Of a stretch of 64,000 bases of DNA, positions 9,198-17,584 are shown piece by piece. Each line of letters opens with the position of its first letter. The stretch's first letter is position 1. Below the pieces are notes generated by a model. The model did no database searches, had not been told where the DNA came from, and saw only the letters and a list, made by a program, of their open reading frames with translations. The translations under genes and the position numbers were made by a program. The stretch lies in NCBI GenBank assembly GCA_026004775.1, contig BPJU01000010.1, positions 124,001 through 188,000 of the forward strand, in the 5' to 3' direction. Origin of the DNA: Pirellulaceae bacterium (GTDB taxonomy: Bacteria > Planctomycetota > Planctomycetia > Pirellulales > Pirellulaceae).

Positions 9198-11621
9198 ATG
9201 AACCTGAGGCGGCGCGATCGGAAGTTTCCTGAATGGTGTGGGGAAGCCTCTCGATGGTTGGCCGTGCTGATTTGTATAGCGACCGGCTTTGCCTCGATTC
9301 CGGCGGCTTGCGCCGGTAATGCTTCCGAGCTACTCCAGGTCCCGCCGGAGCAGGCAGGCATGGACGCCCGGCACCTCGAGCAGATCGACGACGAAGTGGC
9401 TCGCGCCATCCGCCGGAACGAAATGCCCGGCTGTGTGGTGGCGATCGGGCGCTACGGGAAACTGGCATGGTTGAAAGCCTATGGGAATCGCCAACTGGAG
9501 CCGGAGCCGGAAGCGATGACCGTCGATACTCTGTTCGACCTGGCTTCCCTTACTAAACCGATCGCTACCGCCACCAGCATCATGATTCTGGTCGACCGGG
9601 GTAAACTTCGCATTCACGATCGCGTTGCCGGCTATCTTCCCGAGTTCGGCGAGAAGGGAAAACAGTCGATCACCGTTTATCACTTGTTGACTCATACGTC
9701 GGGCCTTGTGGCAGACAATCCTCTGGCAGATTACCGGCAGGGGCCTGAGGAAGCATGGAAGAAGATATGTGAGCTGGAACTGGTGGCAGCGCCTGGCACG
9801 CGGTTCATTTATTCGGATGTGGGATTCATCGTGTTAGGAAAACTAATCGAAAAAATCTCAGGTGTGCCGCTGGACCAGTTCGCTCGCCGAGAGATTTTCG
9901 AACCGTTGGGGATGAAGGATACGGGCTTCTGTCCCCCAGCGTCGCTTCGTGCACGTGCAGCGCCGACCGAAAAGCGCGAGGGGCGGTGGCTGCGGGGCGA
10001 GGTTCACGATCCGCGGGCAGCAGCATTGGGCGGTGTGGCAGGCCACGCGGGGCTTTTCTCTACGGCCACCGACCTGGCCCAGTACGCCCGTATGATGTGC
10101 CGGCGCAACCCTTCTCAGGAACATTCGGTGCTCAGTGCGCTGGGACGCGCAGTAATGACCAGTGATTACGCGACTCCCGGCGGAATTCGCGGCTTAGGGT
10201 GGGATAAACGTTCTACGTATTCCAGTAACCGCGGCGAGTATTTTAGCTCCAGCGCGTTTGGCCACGGCGGGTTTACAGGTACCGCGCTGTGGATCGATCC
10301 GGAGTTGGAGCTTTTCGTCATATTCTTGAGCAATCGGTTGCATCCGGACGGCCGGGGAGCGGTCAACTCGCTGGCTGGGCGCATCGGTACCATCGCCGCC
10401 GCCGCAATTCGCGATCGGGTGGTGCCGGTAACGTCCGAACCTCTGCGGCGAGCGCCGGCCCCGGTTCGTGTGGGGATCGACGTACTCCGGGCACAAGAGT
10501 TTCGGCTGTTGGCCGGCCAGCGGGTCGGTTTGATTTCCAATCCCACCGGCATCAGCTCCGACGGACAATCGACGGTGGAACTGCTGTATCATGCGCCGGG
10601 AGTAAAACTGGTGGCACTTTTCAGCCCCGAGCACGGCTGGTCGGCGCAATTGGATACGCCGCGCGTCGCCGACACAAAAGACCCGCTCACCGGGCTTCCC
10701 GTCTACAGCCTCTATGGAGACGCGCGCAAGCCTTCTTCCGAAGTATTGGAAAAGCTCGATACGCTGGTGTTTGACATCCAGGACATTGGCTGCCGCTTTT
10801 ACACTTATATTTCGACGATGGGGCTGGCCCTGGAAGCGGCCGCGGAACAGAAAAAACGCTTCGTCGTGCTGGACCGCCCCAATCCGATCAACGGCGTGGA
10901 CGTCTCCGGCCCGCTGCTGGATGCAGGCCGTGAATCGTTCGTCGGCTTCCACCGCATCCCGATCCGCCATGGCATGACAGCCGGAGAACTGGCACGAATG
11001 ATCGCGGCGGAACGAGGGTGGGACGTCGAGTTGCACATAGTGCCTTTAGAGAACTGGGACCGCCGCGACTACTTCGATGCCACCGGCCTGCCGTGGATCA
11101 ACCCGTCCCCGAACATGCGATCCCTCAATGCAGCGACGCTCTACCCGGGAATCGGCCTTCTGGAAACCACAAACCTATCGGTAGGACGAGGGACCGATAC
11201 GCCTTTCGAAATCGTCGGGGCTCCCTGGATTGAGCCGGTCTCGTGGGCTAAGCACCTCAATTCCCTGCCAGAAGGCCAGGCGGAGAACAAACCCGTGGTG
11301 CGGTTTGTGCCGGTGTGGTTCACACCGTCGTCGAGTGTCTACAGCGGCCAACGGTGCGGCGGCGTACGCATCGTGATTCTTGACCGGTATCGGCTAGACC
11401 CCGTCCGGTTGGGATTGGCAATCGCCCGCCAGCTAAGATTGGATTATCCGGACCAGTGGAACATCGACGGACTGGATCGTTTACTGAGAAATGCCGGGGT
11501 GCTGGAGCAATTGCGTCACGGTGTTTCGGTCCACCAGATCGAGCAAAGCTATGCGAGCGAACTCCAGGCGTTCCTGGAACGGCGCCGCACGTTCCTGTTG
11601 TACGGTGACCCTCTGCGGTGA
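9198..11621 (+). CDS. Secreted beta-lactamase-fold amidase (AmiE-like) fused to NamZ-like exo-muramidase (DUF1343/GH171)
   Basis: 807 residues from the ATG at 9198, which has a GGAAGGGAAG ribosome site just upstream. A signal peptide covers residues ~1-40 (basic start, LAVLICIATG core, AACAGNA end). Residues ~50-400 are a serine beta-lactamase-like domain: SLTK (Ser117, Lys120), YSD at 205-207 in place of YxN, and HGG at 356-358. Residues ~414-805 are DUF1343, the family of B. subtilis NamZ, an exo-beta-N-acetylmuramidase. Marks there are GLISNPTG, LFSPEHGW, FDIQDIGCRFYTYI, LDRPNP and NMRSLNAATLYPG. In B. subtilis the separate amiE (beta-lactamase fold MurNAc-L-alanine amidase) and namZ genes lie in one salvage cluster with murQ. 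The fusion here is divergent from murQ. The amidase role of the first domain is inferred from this context; it could instead be another serine hydrolase. Confidence 0.88.
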   Translation: MNLRRRDRKFPEWCGEASRWLAVLICIATGFASIPAACAGNASELLQVPPEQAGMDARHLEQIDDEVARAIRRNEMPGCVVAIGRYGKLAWLKAYGNRQLEPEPEAMTVDTLFDLASLTKPIATATSIMILVDRGKLRIHDRVAGYLPEFGEKGKQSITVYHLLTHTSGLVADNPLADYRQGPEEAWKKICELELVAAPGTRFIYSDVGFIVLGKLIEKISGVPLDQFARREIFEPLGMKDTGFCPPASLRARAAPTEKREGRWLRGEVHDPRAAALGGVAGHAGLFSTATDLAQYARMMCRRNPSQEHSVLSALGRAVMTSDYATPGGIRGLGWDKRSTYSSNRGEYFSSSAFGHGGFTGTALWIDPELELFVIFLSNRLHPDGRGAVNSLAGRIGTIAAAAIRDRVVPVTSEPLRRAPAPVRVGIDVLRAQEFRLLAGQRVGLISNPTGISSDGQSTVELLYHAPGVKLVALFSPEHGWSAQLDTPRVADTKDPLTGLPVYSLYGDARKPSSEVLEKLDTLVFDIQDIGCRFYTYISTMGLALEAAAEQKKRFVVLDRPNPINGVDVSGPLLDAGRESFVGFHRIPIRHGMTAGELARMIAAERGWDVELHIVPLENWDRRDYFDATGLPWINPSPNMRSLNAATLYPGIGLLETTNLSVGRGTDTPFEIVGAPWIEPVSWAKHLNSLPEGQAENKPVVRFVPVWFTPSSSVYSGQRCGGVRIVILDRYRLDPVRLGLAIARQLRLDYPDQWNIDGLDRLLRNAGVLEQLRHGVSVHQIEQSYASELQAFLERRRTFLLYGDPLR

Positions 11622-11730
11622 TACCCTGACAATAGCGAAAAAAATCCACTATAGAGGTAATTCACACGCCGTACCTGCCGGGAATGGATAATCGGCGAGT
11701 TTTCTGGACTGGCCTAGTCGGCCCACCGAA

Positions 11731-11745
11731 ATCTGCTAAACTAGA
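11731..11745 (+). promoter_or_regulatory. Possible extended -10 upstream of rplX
   Basis: TGCTAAACT (extended -10, hexamer at 11737-11742) lies about 55 bp before the rplX start. No convincing -35 is seen. Offered only because the gene appears to be transcribed alone. Confidence 0.25.
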
Positions 11746-11796
11746 GGTTTCGGAAGAAGGTCAGCAGCGAACATGGCATAGATAGGGAGTGTGGCG

Positions 11797-12129
11797 GTGC
11801 ACATCCGAAAAAACGACATCGTCGAGGTGATTGCTGGGGTGGACCGCGGTCAGCGGGGCAAGGTACTGCGGGTCGATCGGCGCCGCCAGCGCGTGGTGGT
11901 CGAAGGGGTAAACCGGGTGTACAAGCATGTGCGGCGCACCCAACGGAATCGCCAAGGCGGGCGGCTTTCCAAGGAAATGCCCATCCATATCTCGAACGTC
12001 ATGCTGATCGACCCGACAACCAACGAACCGACGCGTGTCGGGGTGCGGGTTCTGCCGGATGGTACCAAGGAATTGTACGCCAAAAAGTCCGGCGCGACGA
12101 TCCGGATCATTTCGACCGCGCGACGCTAG
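11797..12129 (+). CDS. rplX: Ribosomal protein L24
   Basis: Large-subunit assembly protein that binds 23S rRNA. The KOW segment IVEVIAGVDRGQRGKVLRVD is near the N-terminus, followed by the L24 signature region VEGVNRVYKHVRRTQ and MPIHISNVMLIDP. 110 residues from the GTG at 11797, which is preceded by AGGGAG with 7 bases of spacing and gives the usual MHIRK-type start. The GTG at 11791 is only 1 base from the AGGGAG. The protein is complete. It is unusual that it stands alone between the namZ-like gene and sufE, because rplX normally sits between rplN and rplE. Confidence 0.95.
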   Translation: MHIRKNDIVEVIAGVDRGQRGKVLRVDRRRQRVVVEGVNRVYKHVRRTQRNRQGGRLSKEMPIHISNVMLIDPTTNEPTRVGVRVLPDGTKELYAKKSGATIRIISTARR

Positions 12130-12210
12130 AGGAAACGGCCGGGCTGGCTCGAACTGCAGCCATTCAGCGGCTGCTATAGATTCATCCCGCAGGTATGCTG
12201 GCGTTCCTCG

Positions 12211-12225
12211 CAGAGTATAATGGTA
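12211..12225 (+). promoter_or_regulatory. Possible -10 element upstream of sufE
   Basis: A perfect TATAAT lies at 12216-12221, about 98 bp before the sufE ATG, in otherwise GC-rich DNA. There is no good -35 at the expected spacing. Confidence 0.3.
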
Positions 12226-12318
12226 TTGGCAAGACGGGGTCGGTTTGTGCGATCCCCGGGTAAGGTGGCCGGCATTACGGTTGTATAGCCTCGGGCTTTA
12301 TGGTCCGATTCAAAAATC

Positions 12319-12747
12319 ATGGCACATGTACAGCTGACTCCCGACGAGCTGATTCAGGAGTTCCAATCTTTCGATGACTGGAACGATCGGTTTCAGTATT
12401 TGATCGAATTGGGCGACCAGTTGGAGCCGTTTCCTGAAGAGGAGCGGCGAGACGAGAATTTGGTTCAGGGTTGTCAAAGTAACGTGTGGCTGGTGGCTCG
12501 CGTGGTGGATTCCGATCCGCCGCGTATGGAGTTGTTAGCCGACAGCGACTCGCAGTTGGTGCGAGGCCTGATCGCGATTTTGATGATTCTTTTGTCCGGG
12601 AAGACTCCTCAAGAAGTTCTCCAGACGGACGTCGAATCGGTGTTCCGGCAGTTGGAGTTGCAGCGGCATTTGAGTCGTTCACGGAGCAACGGTTTTCACT
12701 CGATGGTGCGCCGCATCCGCCAACTGGCCGAACAGTATCTGCAGTAG
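12319..12747 (+). CDS. sufE: SufE-family sulfur acceptor for Fe-S assembly
   Basis: 142 residues. SufE accepts persulfide sulfur from the cysteine desulfurase SufS and passes it to the Fe-S scaffold. The family pattern is clear: IQEFQSFDDWNDRFQYLIEL at the start, then LVQGCQSNVWL with the conserved acceptor Cys at about residue 52, then RGLIAILMILLSGKTPQEV and a C-terminal RQLELQRHLSRSRSNGF segment. It starts at an ATG without an obvious strong ribosome site. No other suf gene is adjacent. Confidence 0.93.
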   Translation: MAHVQLTPDELIQEFQSFDDWNDRFQYLIELGDQLEPFPEEERRDENLVQGCQSNVWLVARVVDSDPPRMELLADSDSQLVRGLIAILMILLSGKTPQEVLQTDVESVFRQLELQRHLSRSRSNGFHSMVRRIRQLAEQYLQ

Positions 12748-12882
12748 CAGTCCTAATTTGGGCTTGGCTTGCCGTTTGTGCTGTCCGACAAAATTTGGCT
12801 GTGGTAGGCCGCGCCGCGTAACTTGCCGCCGCAACCTGGTCGGGTGCTGTGCGGTGGCGGGCAAGTCGGTGGCTTACTATCG

Positions 12883-12936
12883 ATCCGAAAACCGCCTTGG
12901 TCCGCTTAGCGACAGGCCACGGACCGGTTTTCGGAT
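12883..12936. repeat. 54-bp hairpin element, copy 1
   Basis: Perfect 12-bp outer arms, ATCCGAAAACCG (12883-12894) and CGGTTTTCGGAT (12925-12936), enclose an inner stem GGTCCG/CGGACC. A related element lies at 16047-16102 with its inner loop in the opposite orientation. The right flank GGATAGGCTCTTA also recurs near 47740 and 50327. It sits in the gap between the 3' ends of sufE and the NnrS-like gene and could act as a bidirectional hairpin, but has no T run. Confidence 0.65.
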
Positions 12937-13031
12937 AGGCTCTTAAAGCAAAACAAACGCCGTTTTCTGCGGCGAGCGCGCCGCGGCGACGGGCTGCGCG
13001 TGTGGGGCCGACATACATCATTTCGAGGTCA

Positions 13032-14840
13032 TCATTTCGAGGTTCGATCAGCCTGCCGGAGCAGTTCATTGATCCGCCGCAGCAGTGACTCCGGATCCTG
13101 CCCATGGCTGCGGCTCATGGACGCCATCGTCAGCTCGCGAGGTACACTGCGCGTGCGAGCCAGGTAGTCGATGCCGCAAGCGATCAGTTCGTCTTCCAGC
13201 CAGGGGTGTTCAGCCAGCAGCACAGCGACGCTCGATCCGGGCGCAACGCGGCCGGTGGTCAACAATGGGTCGCGGCGCGGCCACATGGTGCGAAGACAGT
13301 TGGCGGCAAACAGTGCCAAGGCAGCCACCTCCAGCAGCGATGAAATCGGCATCACCCAATATGCGGCCGGGGTCACGAGTGTCGCCAACTCGGTCGCCAC
13401 CCTCAACAGGTTACCGCTCCCGACCAGTAACAAGGCCGGCATAACCAGCCGCGGCCATGCCAGTAGCGTGTGCCCGAAAATCGGCAACAACCGTTGGGCA
13501 ACTCCCATGATCAGCGTGGTCAAAAAACCGACCGTCAGTGCATGGCGGGCAGCACCGCGCCAGGCATGAGCTACCGGTTGCTCCGCGGCGATCGCAAACG
13601 CCTGTCCGGCAACTAACAGCAACACGCCCGCGACCAGCCAAGAGATGGCCAGTTGGATATAGCGCGACAGACCTTGAGGGCCCTGTTCGGGACGCTCGGC
13701 GAATTGCTTAAGCCGTCGAAAACCGGGTACCGCCAGGGCAAAGCTGATGGCTCCGCCGGCCAAACACATTGTGGCAACGATCTCCACAGCCGGTTGTGCT
13801 GTGATATGACCAAACAGCAACAACAGCAGGCCGACGTTGTGCGACGTGACGGCCAGCATGGCTCGCTGCTGGTTGACGGAGCCCCCGACGATGCCCGGCA
13901 GCAGCCGCAGGCCGAAGCCGTAAACGGCATTGCCGGCAAGGGCGAACACGGCCAACTCGATGTTCCCGTCGCGCTGGTGCAGCGTATAACTGTCAGGTCC
14001 TGGGGTATTGTGCGTCCACCGGAGCCACAGTGTAAAACCGGCCCAAACGACCCACCACAGTCCGGCTGCCAGCACGGCACAAGCCCACGGCTGGGGCAAG
14101 CGGGCAGCCACGCGGCGAATCAGGAATCCGGACAGCAATCCCGTTGCGATGAGCAATGCCGCGCCGCTTGTTATTCCGAGTGCCGGGAAGCTGGCCGGCC
14201 ACAGTTCCCAAACAAAACCGCCCGCAATTCCCGCGACCATGCACGCCCAAATGGTTGCTGCCACCAGACGATGGGCTGGCCGCGTTGCGGTGGCCACCGG
14301 CAGCCATCGAAGTGCCACTCCCGCGATAAACAGCCCAACAAAACCCCAAAGCTGCACATCCCCATGGGCCACAACGTAACGAGCCGGAACGCTGTGAAAG
14401 TCACCGGCTAGACCGATCTGCCAGAGCAGCCACGCCCCCCAACCGGCGCCGAGGGTCAGGCTAAGCGCCAGGGCGGTGGCCAAAAACGCGCGATGCACAC
14501 GCTCTGCCGCCGGGCCATGACGATCCACCGGCACGCCGGCAGCTTGCGATAGTTCGGCCAGCAATCGATCGAGCGGCACATTGTGTCGAGCGGCGAATCG
14601 GTCCAGCGGTTCTAGATGCCCGAACGGCTTGCGGTCCGGTGGTTCACCGTAGCGGACAAACACTTGGCGCGTCGCCGGAAAATCGCAGGCCACTTGCCGC
14701 ACGGTCATGTCTTTGCGAAGAAATCGTTGGGGGGCATGAGCCGCAGCATCGTGCGGCACGGCGCCCGCCCGGTCCGGCGTAGGTGCTTGGATGGTTCTCT
14801 TTGGCCAATCCGCCACCTTCTGCCGCTCCTCGTTTTGCAT
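13032..14840 (-). CDS. NnrS-like multi-spanning membrane protein with DUF1858-like ends
   Basis: 602 residues from the ATG at 14840, with GGAG five to six bases upstream. Residues ~45-95 (MTVRQVACDFPATRQVFVRY) and ~530-600 (VAVLLAEHPWLEDELIACGI) resemble DUF1858/ScdA-N-type small helical domains. Between them are about a dozen hydrophobic segments, with conserved-looking His residues in HGDVQLWGFVGLF, SHNVGLLLLLFGHI and ARHALTVGFLTTLIMG, as expected of NnrS-type haem/copper membrane proteins linked to nitric oxide tolerance. It lies 86 bp downstream of the Ric/YtfE-like gene on the same strand, which supports a nitrosative-stress role. The precise activity of NnrS proteins is not established. 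Confidence 0.8.
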   Translation of the reverse strand: MQNEERQKVADWPKRTIQAPTPDRAGAVPHDAAAHAPQRFLRKDMTVRQVACDFPATRQVFVRYGEPPDRKPFGHLEPLDRFAARHNVPLDRLLAELSQAAGVPVDRHGPAAERVHRAFLATALALSLTLGAGWGAWLLWQIGLAGDFHSVPARYVVAHGDVQLWGFVGLFIAGVALRWLPVATATRPAHRLVAATIWACMVAGIAGGFVWELWPASFPALGITSGAALLIATGLLSGFLIRRVAARLPQPWACAVLAAGLWWVVWAGFTLWLRWTHNTPGPDSYTLHQRDGNIELAVFALAGNAVYGFGLRLLPGIVGGSVNQQRAMLAVTSHNVGLLLLLFGHITAQPAVEIVATMCLAGGAISFALAVPGFRRLKQFAERPEQGPQGLSRYIQLAISWLVAGVLLLVAGQAFAIAAEQPVAHAWRGAARHALTVGFLTTLIMGVAQRLLPIFGHTLLAWPRLVMPALLLVGSGNLLRVATELATLVTPAAYWVMPISSLLEVAALALFAANCLRTMWPRRDPLLTTGRVAPGSSVAVLLAEHPWLEDELIACGIDYLARTRSVPRELTMASMSRSHGQDPESLLRRINELLRQADRTSK

Positions 14841-14926
14841 TTTGCTCCGATGTTGGCCGAATGCCACTGACCTGGCCAGCAAGCACAACGGACTCTGCTT
14901 TCAAGAACCTGACCGGCACTTGCCGT

Positions 14927-15643
14927 TTACGATTCCAACGCCATCGCGCGCGGGAACAGGATGTTGTTCTCCTTGTGGATATGCCGGTGTAAATCGAATT
15001 CCAAGTTCTGCAACGCCTCGAGCATCGCGCAATAAGCGTTACAGGCGTCCGCCGGTGGGCGGTAATTGCCAGTAAGCTCGCGTAGTTCTCGCAAGGCGCT
15101 ACTGGCCGCCGCGTGCTCGTGTTCCATTACACGAATCGGATTGGCGACGCTGCCGAAAGGAAATGCCACGTCACCGCCAGCCTGTTCCAACTGGCGCACG
15201 GCCGGAAAGAGGATCCGCTCTTCTTTGAACATGTGGGGTTCCAGCTCGGCTCGCAACTCCGCGAACACGCGCTTTATATCGCGCAGTACCGGGTGCCTTT
15301 CGGCGTGAGCCGCCAGCACTTTGTCGATCAATTCCGCCAGCCGTGGCAGCTCGCTTTTCAGATAGGCATGATGAGTCTGCTCGATGTGATCGCACAGTTC
15401 GGCAAGCGGGCGTTCCAGCCAATTCACATACCGATCCGATTGGCGTTGTTCGATCTGTTGCTCTTCGGCGGCCACGGCGGCCAACAACTGCTCGACTTGG
15501 ATACCTCTTTCTTGGCACGCGTCGGCCAGGGGCCGATCGCCGCGGCAGCAGTAATCGATCCCGGCTCGTTCCAGCACGGCGGCGGCCGCCGGCCGCTGGG
15601 CCACCCATCGCCCGATCGGTATTTGGGACTCGTGTGTTGCCAT
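14927..15643 (-). CDS. ric: Iron-sulfur cluster repair di-iron protein
   Basis: 238-residue member of the RIC family (YtfE, ScdA, DnrN), which repairs Fe-S clusters damaged by nitric oxide or oxidants. The N-terminal ScdA domain holds AAVLERAGIDYCCRGDRPL with the paired Cys. The hemerythrin-like domain carries its iron ligands in LCDHIEQTHH, LEPHMFKEERILFP, VMEHEHAAA and LHRHIHKENNILFP. ATG at 15643 with AGGAGG eight bases upstream. It is followed on the same strand by the NnrS-like gene. The gene symbol follows family usage, where scdA or ytfE are also used. Confidence 0.93.
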   Translation of the reverse strand: MATHESQIPIGRWVAQRPAAAAVLERAGIDYCCRGDRPLADACQERGIQVEQLLAAVAAEEQQIEQRQSDRYVNWLERPLAELCDHIEQTHHAYLKSELPRLAELIDKVLAAHAERHPVLRDIKRVFAELRAELEPHMFKEERILFPAVRQLEQAGGDVAFPFGSVANPIRVMEHEHAAASSALRELRELTGNYRPPADACNAYCAMLEALQNLEFDLHRHIHKENNILFPRAMALES

Positions 15644-15792
15644 CGGTCAGTCCTCCTGTACTACGAAGTAGCCCCGGCGAAAATCGTTGCACGCCCACGT
15701 AAATCGCTCGGTTGAGGAAGTGGAGGGCAAGCCCAGCACGGCGGCCAGCGTTCGCACGCCGGAGGACCAACAAATGTCCACCTCCACATATA

Positions 15793-15821
15793 ATTTTTCG
15801 AGAGCAAAATATTCATGTCAA
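15793..15821 (-). promoter_or_regulatory. Possible promoter for the ric/NnrS pair
   Basis: On the minus strand TTGACA (15821-15816) and AAAAAT (15798-15793) are separated by 17 bases, in an AT-rich patch unlike its surroundings. It would give a leader of roughly 140 bases before the ric ATG. No clear NsrR or FNR/DNR palindrome was found. Confidence 0.35.
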
Positions 15822-16467
15822 GGTATAGATTTATGCCGGCCAGAGGATCGGTTCTTGTTGCTGAGGTTCGGCATTGGTTCGGCGCCGGCCGAATGCTACT
15901 CGACGACTCGCCGGTGGCTGCTCGCCCGGCTGGACCGAACGCGGCAGGAAAAGCCGCCCGCCCACTGCTGAAGGGGAGTGATTGGGGAACCGCACCGAGA
16001 AAAACGTGTCTTTTTCACCTTGCGCGGTTTCTGGGCACTTACAGCTTATCCGAAACCGATTCGTGGCCTGCCAATAAGCGGACGAAGGGCGGTTTTCAGA
16101 TAGGCACTGAGCGAGTCCCGTTGGCTGTCCAGGACTGGAGGTCCAACTTCGCGAGTCGGTGCGCGTGTCGGTGTACTTAGACTCCGCGGAATCTCCGTGT
16201 AGCTTTGTGCCAGTAATTGCCAATACGATTGCTGTTGCCTTGCGGGCCGGATGGTTGCTACTTTAGACGGCCACAGCAGGCCGAAAGCCGGGCGTGGGGT
16301 ATCCGAGCGGTGGGGACTTGACTGCCCGTAGCCGATCCGGCGTTTTGGGGCGTCGCCCTGTGGCCCAAGAGCAATCGTCCCTGTGGCCCAAGAGCAAGTG
16401 GTCACAAGCCGCCGGCCGCCCCGGTGCAACGCTTGGCGCCACTTGTACCAGTCGAAGGATGCTCGGC
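15822..16467. other. Intergenic region with hairpin element and short direct repeat
   Basis: The gap between the divergent ric and glycosyltransferase genes. It contains the hairpin at 16047-16102 and a direct repeat of TGTGGCCCAAGAGCAA (near 16359 and 16381). Open frames here have no recognisable protein character, and one overlaps the hairpin. Confidence 0.5.
16047..16102. repeat. 56-bp hairpin element, copy 2
   Basis: Arms TATCCGAAACCG and CGGTTTTCAGATA enclose TTCGT/ACGAA. Its interior TGGCCTGCCAATAAGCGGAC closely matches the reverse complement of the interior of the 12883-12936 element, so the two are inverted copies of one family. Confidence 0.65.
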
Positions 16468-17457
16468 ATGGAAGTTTCCGTCGTTATTCCCATTTACAAC
16501 GAGCGAGACAATATTCGGTTGCTGTACCAGGAATTGGTGTCAGTGATGGACTCGACCGGCAAACCCTACGAGTTGGTGTTTGTGGACGATGGTTCCACTG
16601 ACGGATCGACGGAAATACTCGAACAACTGGCCGGCAGCGATCACCGGGTACGTTTACTGGTTTTGACGCGAAATTTCGGTCAATCGGCTGCTTTGCAAGC
16701 CGGCATCGATCATGCGCGCGGCGAGTTGCTGGTTTTCCTGGACGGGGATTTACAGAATGATCCGGCCGACATCCCGGGCATGCTTGCGTTGCTGGAAGAG
16801 GGCTATGACCTGGTGCATGGTTGGCGCCGCCAGCGGCACGACAGGTGGTTGACAAGGCGCATGCCGTCGTGGTTGGCCAACCGATTGATCGGATGGATGA
16901 CCGGACACGTGGTGCATGACCTGGGATGTGCTCTGAAGGTGATGCGGCGGTGGGTGGCCCAACAATTGGAACTGTATGGGGACATGCACCGGTTTATCGC
17001 AATACTGGCACAGCAGCGCGGAGCTCGACTGGTCGAGGTGGAAACGCACCATCGTGCTCGCCAGTTCGGCCGATCCAAATATGGGCTGTCACGCACCGCC
17101 GGCGTGTTGCTGGATCTGGGAACCGTCTGCTTCTTGCGACGGTATATGGCGTATCCGATGCGGTTTTTTGGGTGGTGGGCGTTGGCCAGTTGGACGGTGG
17201 CGGCAGTGAGCCTGGTTGCCGTGATGGTCATGAAATGGGGTTCGTCGGTCGACATGACGGGCAACCCGTTGTTGCTGCTGAGCGTACTGGCGGTGTTGTT
17301 GGGAGTGCAGTTTTTCAGTTTGGGGCTGCTCGGGGAAGTGGCCTCCCGCATCTACTACCGGTCGCACGTGGTACGCAATTACACGCTTCGTCCGACTCGC
17401 GGCGAGGAGCGAGCCGGCGGCCAAGGCGAGGACCAGCCAGGACGGCAAGCCGCCTGA
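16468..17457 (+). CDS. Polyprenol-phosphate glycosyltransferase (family 2)
   Basis: 329 residues from the ATG at 16468, which has GAAGG nine bases upstream; an ATG at 16459 is too close to that site. The GT2 catalytic domain starts at once (MEVSVVIPIYNERDNI), with VFVDDGSTDGST near 38 and the DxD-type metal site FLDGDLQNDP (Asp92, Asp94). QRGARLVEVETHHRAR and the GRSKYGL motif follow, the latter typical of dolichol/undecaprenyl-phosphate sugar transferases. Two C-terminal membrane spans (~235-260 and ~270-300) anchor it. It probably makes a polyprenyl-phosphate sugar donor for envelope glycans. The sugar cannot be told. Confidence 0.88.
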   Translation: MEVSVVIPIYNERDNIRLLYQELVSVMDSTGKPYELVFVDDGSTDGSTEILEQLAGSDHRVRLLVLTRNFGQSAALQAGIDHARGELLVFLDGDLQNDPADIPGMLALLEEGYDLVHGWRRQRHDRWLTRRMPSWLANRLIGWMTGHVVHDLGCALKVMRRWVAQQLELYGDMHRFIAILAQQRGARLVEVETHHRARQFGRSKYGLSRTAGVLLDLGTVCFLRRYMAYPMRFFGWWALASWTVAAVSLVAVMVMKWGSSVDMTGNPLLLLSVLAVLLGVQFFSLGLLGEVASRIYYRSHVVRNYTLRPTRGEERAGGQGEDQPGRQAA

Positions 17458-17584
17458 GGTCGGGCAACAGGTCGAGCGCATAAGGGATACGCGCAAGGCT
17501 TTCGATCGGAAGCCGGCATAAGTCGTACAGACGTGGTAGGGAAGCCGAGAGGGCCCGATAGTGCACGGCGAGTGACTCTTGCTC

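Noticed and set aside
15815-16180. 121-codon plus-strand frame upstream of the glycosyltransferase
   Set aside because: It runs through the 16047-16102 hairpin, has no ribosome site or recognisable motif, and its translation is Arg/Pro-rich noise.
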